DNA of 64,000 nt from Asticcacaulis sp051956075. Its GTDB lineage: Bacteria > Pseudomonadota > Alphaproteobacteria > Caulobacterales > Caulobacteraceae. The notes beneath the pieces were generated by a model, which was not told the DNA's origin, did not search any database, and saw nothing but the letters and a program-made list of their open reading frames with translations. This document shows, piece by piece, positions 63,594 to 64,000 of the stretch (position 1 is the stretch's first letter; the number at the start of each line of letters is the position of its first letter). The position numbers and the translations under genes were made by a program. The stretch lies in contig NZ_JBQCGA010000036.1 of assembly GCF_051956075.1 (NCBI RefSeq), positions 62,001 through 126,000 of the forward strand, in the 5' to 3' direction.

Positions 63594-64000
63594 ATGGCAT
63601 CGGCGCAACAACTGATCGGGCTTGTCAAAAGCCACGCTGAGGGTGACGAGGATCGTTTCTACGACCTCGCGATGCAACTTGCTGCAGCTGAAGCGCAAAA
63701 GGGCCATACCAGGCTTGCGGAGCAATTGCGATCGTGGGCGGAGGCCGGACAGTCGCCTCCTCAAAGGCCGGCAGCGAAGACGACACCGCTTGTAGCGCCC
63801 CGAGGCGATCTGGCGGGACTGCTATCGGCAAGTTATCCGAAAACACGGGTAGTCGATCTGATTGTATCCGGCCACATGGACGACGAGCTTAGGCATATCG
63901 TCGCCGAAACCCGGATGACGGATGCGCTCGAAGCGAAGGGTCTGCGGCCGCGCCGCCGATTGCTGCTTTCGGGTCCACCAGGCACTGGCAAGACTATGAG
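63594..64000 (+). CDS. AAA+ ATPase, N-terminal part (runs off the window)
   Basis: The frame from ATG 63594 is open to the window end (135 complete codons). It starts with a helical region (LIGLVKSHAEGDEDRFYDLA, then MQLAAAEAQKGHTRLAEQLR), a Pro-rich linker, and reaches Walker A in LLLSGPPGTGKTM. I recognise this architecture from AAA+ ATPases that are often encoded next to a subtilisin-type S8 protease in putative conflict or defence loci; the partner would lie past the right edge. The pairing is inference. Confidence 0.75.
   Translation, partial: MASAQQLIGLVKSHAEGDEDRFYDLAMQLAAAEAQKGHTRLAEQLRSWAEAGQSPPQRPAAKTTPLVAPRGDLAGLLSASYPKTRVVDLIVSGHMDDELRHIVAETRMTDALEAKGLRPRRRLLLSGPPGTGKTM

Noticed and set aside
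1..64000. tRNA, rRNA, CRISPR arrays, transposases
   Set aside because: No cloverleaf-like or rRNA stretch, no regular direct-repeat array and no transposase motif was noticed by eye. A covariance-model search would be needed to exclude small RNAs.

Overview
The window reads as chromosomal DNA of a GC-rich alphaproteobacterium. The gene content points to Caulobacterales (Asticcacaulis-like) or, less likely, a sphingomonad: large TonB-dependent receptors, a FecI/FecR pair, a tryptophan-halogenase-like flavoprotein, periplasmic trehalase and GH35 enzyme, a TadG-like protein and a CtaC-D-E oxidase with a haem c on subunit II. This placement is inferred from gene families only. Genes are tightly packed with many ATGA/TGATG overlaps, and long antisense open frames are common because of codon bias. 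I found no rRNA, tRNA or CRISPR array.

Layout. 0-5.2 kb: end of a leftward pair (TadG-like protein, then a receiver-domain protein cut by the window edge) and a divergent 1148-residue hybrid kinase-receiver-Hpt-EAL protein. 5.2-14.8 kb: rightward carbohydrate and oxidation cluster (GH15 glucoamylase-like enzyme, small membrane protein, SDR, TPP-dependent decarboxylase/oxidase, enolase-superfamily enzyme, FAD/Fe-S dehydrogenase, and a homologue of the Anabaena sensory rhodopsin transducer with no rhodopsin beside it). 14.8-18.4 kb: small acidic or disordered proteins, a YghA-type SDR, a SCO1-like copper chaperone and a CtaG-type assembly factor. 18.4-23.5 kb: leftward terminal oxidase operon ctaC-ctaD-ctaE-membrane protein-triheme cytochrome c. 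23.8-28.3 kb: serine-rich secreted protein, PPC-domain protein behind a nested hairpin, and a leftward GT4-GH130 pair. 28.6-35.2 kb: six-gene MoxR operon (DUF4129, DUF4350, MoxR, DUF58, SpoIIM-like, RDD). 35.3-42.2 kb: small XRE regulator, then ECF sigma factor, FecR, STN-type TonB receptor and trehalase. 42.2-44.0 kb: alternative oxidase with a perfect FNR-type box upstream and a Crp/Fnr regulator next door. The oxidase reading frame has an in-frame stop at codon 4. 44.1-49.9 kb: GH35 enzyme, membrane protein, tryptophan-halogenase-like protein, and an AbrB/Doc-like toxin-antitoxin pair whose toxin has lost its Fic catalytic residues. 50.4-62.4 kb: two more TonB receptors, DUF2059 protein, S9 peptidase, amidase lipoprotein and OmpA-type lipoprotein. 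62.4-64.0 kb: visibly different, degraded DNA with a KaiC-family fragment, two weak leftward frames and the start of an AAA+ ATPase that runs off the end. This looks like the edge of an acquired island.

Working together: the left half reads as a carbon and redox module, with glucan hydrolysis, TPP and FAD-linked oxidation, and a c-type terminal oxidase with its copper and assembly factors. The right half reads as outer-membrane uptake systems with periplasmic glycosidases and peptidases, plus an alternative oxidase that is probably switched on by low oxygen or nitric oxide. The strongest candidates for something new are the ASRT-family gene locked into the oxidation operon, the FNR-box/alternative-oxidase locus with its early stop, and the truncated AAA+ gene at the right edge.
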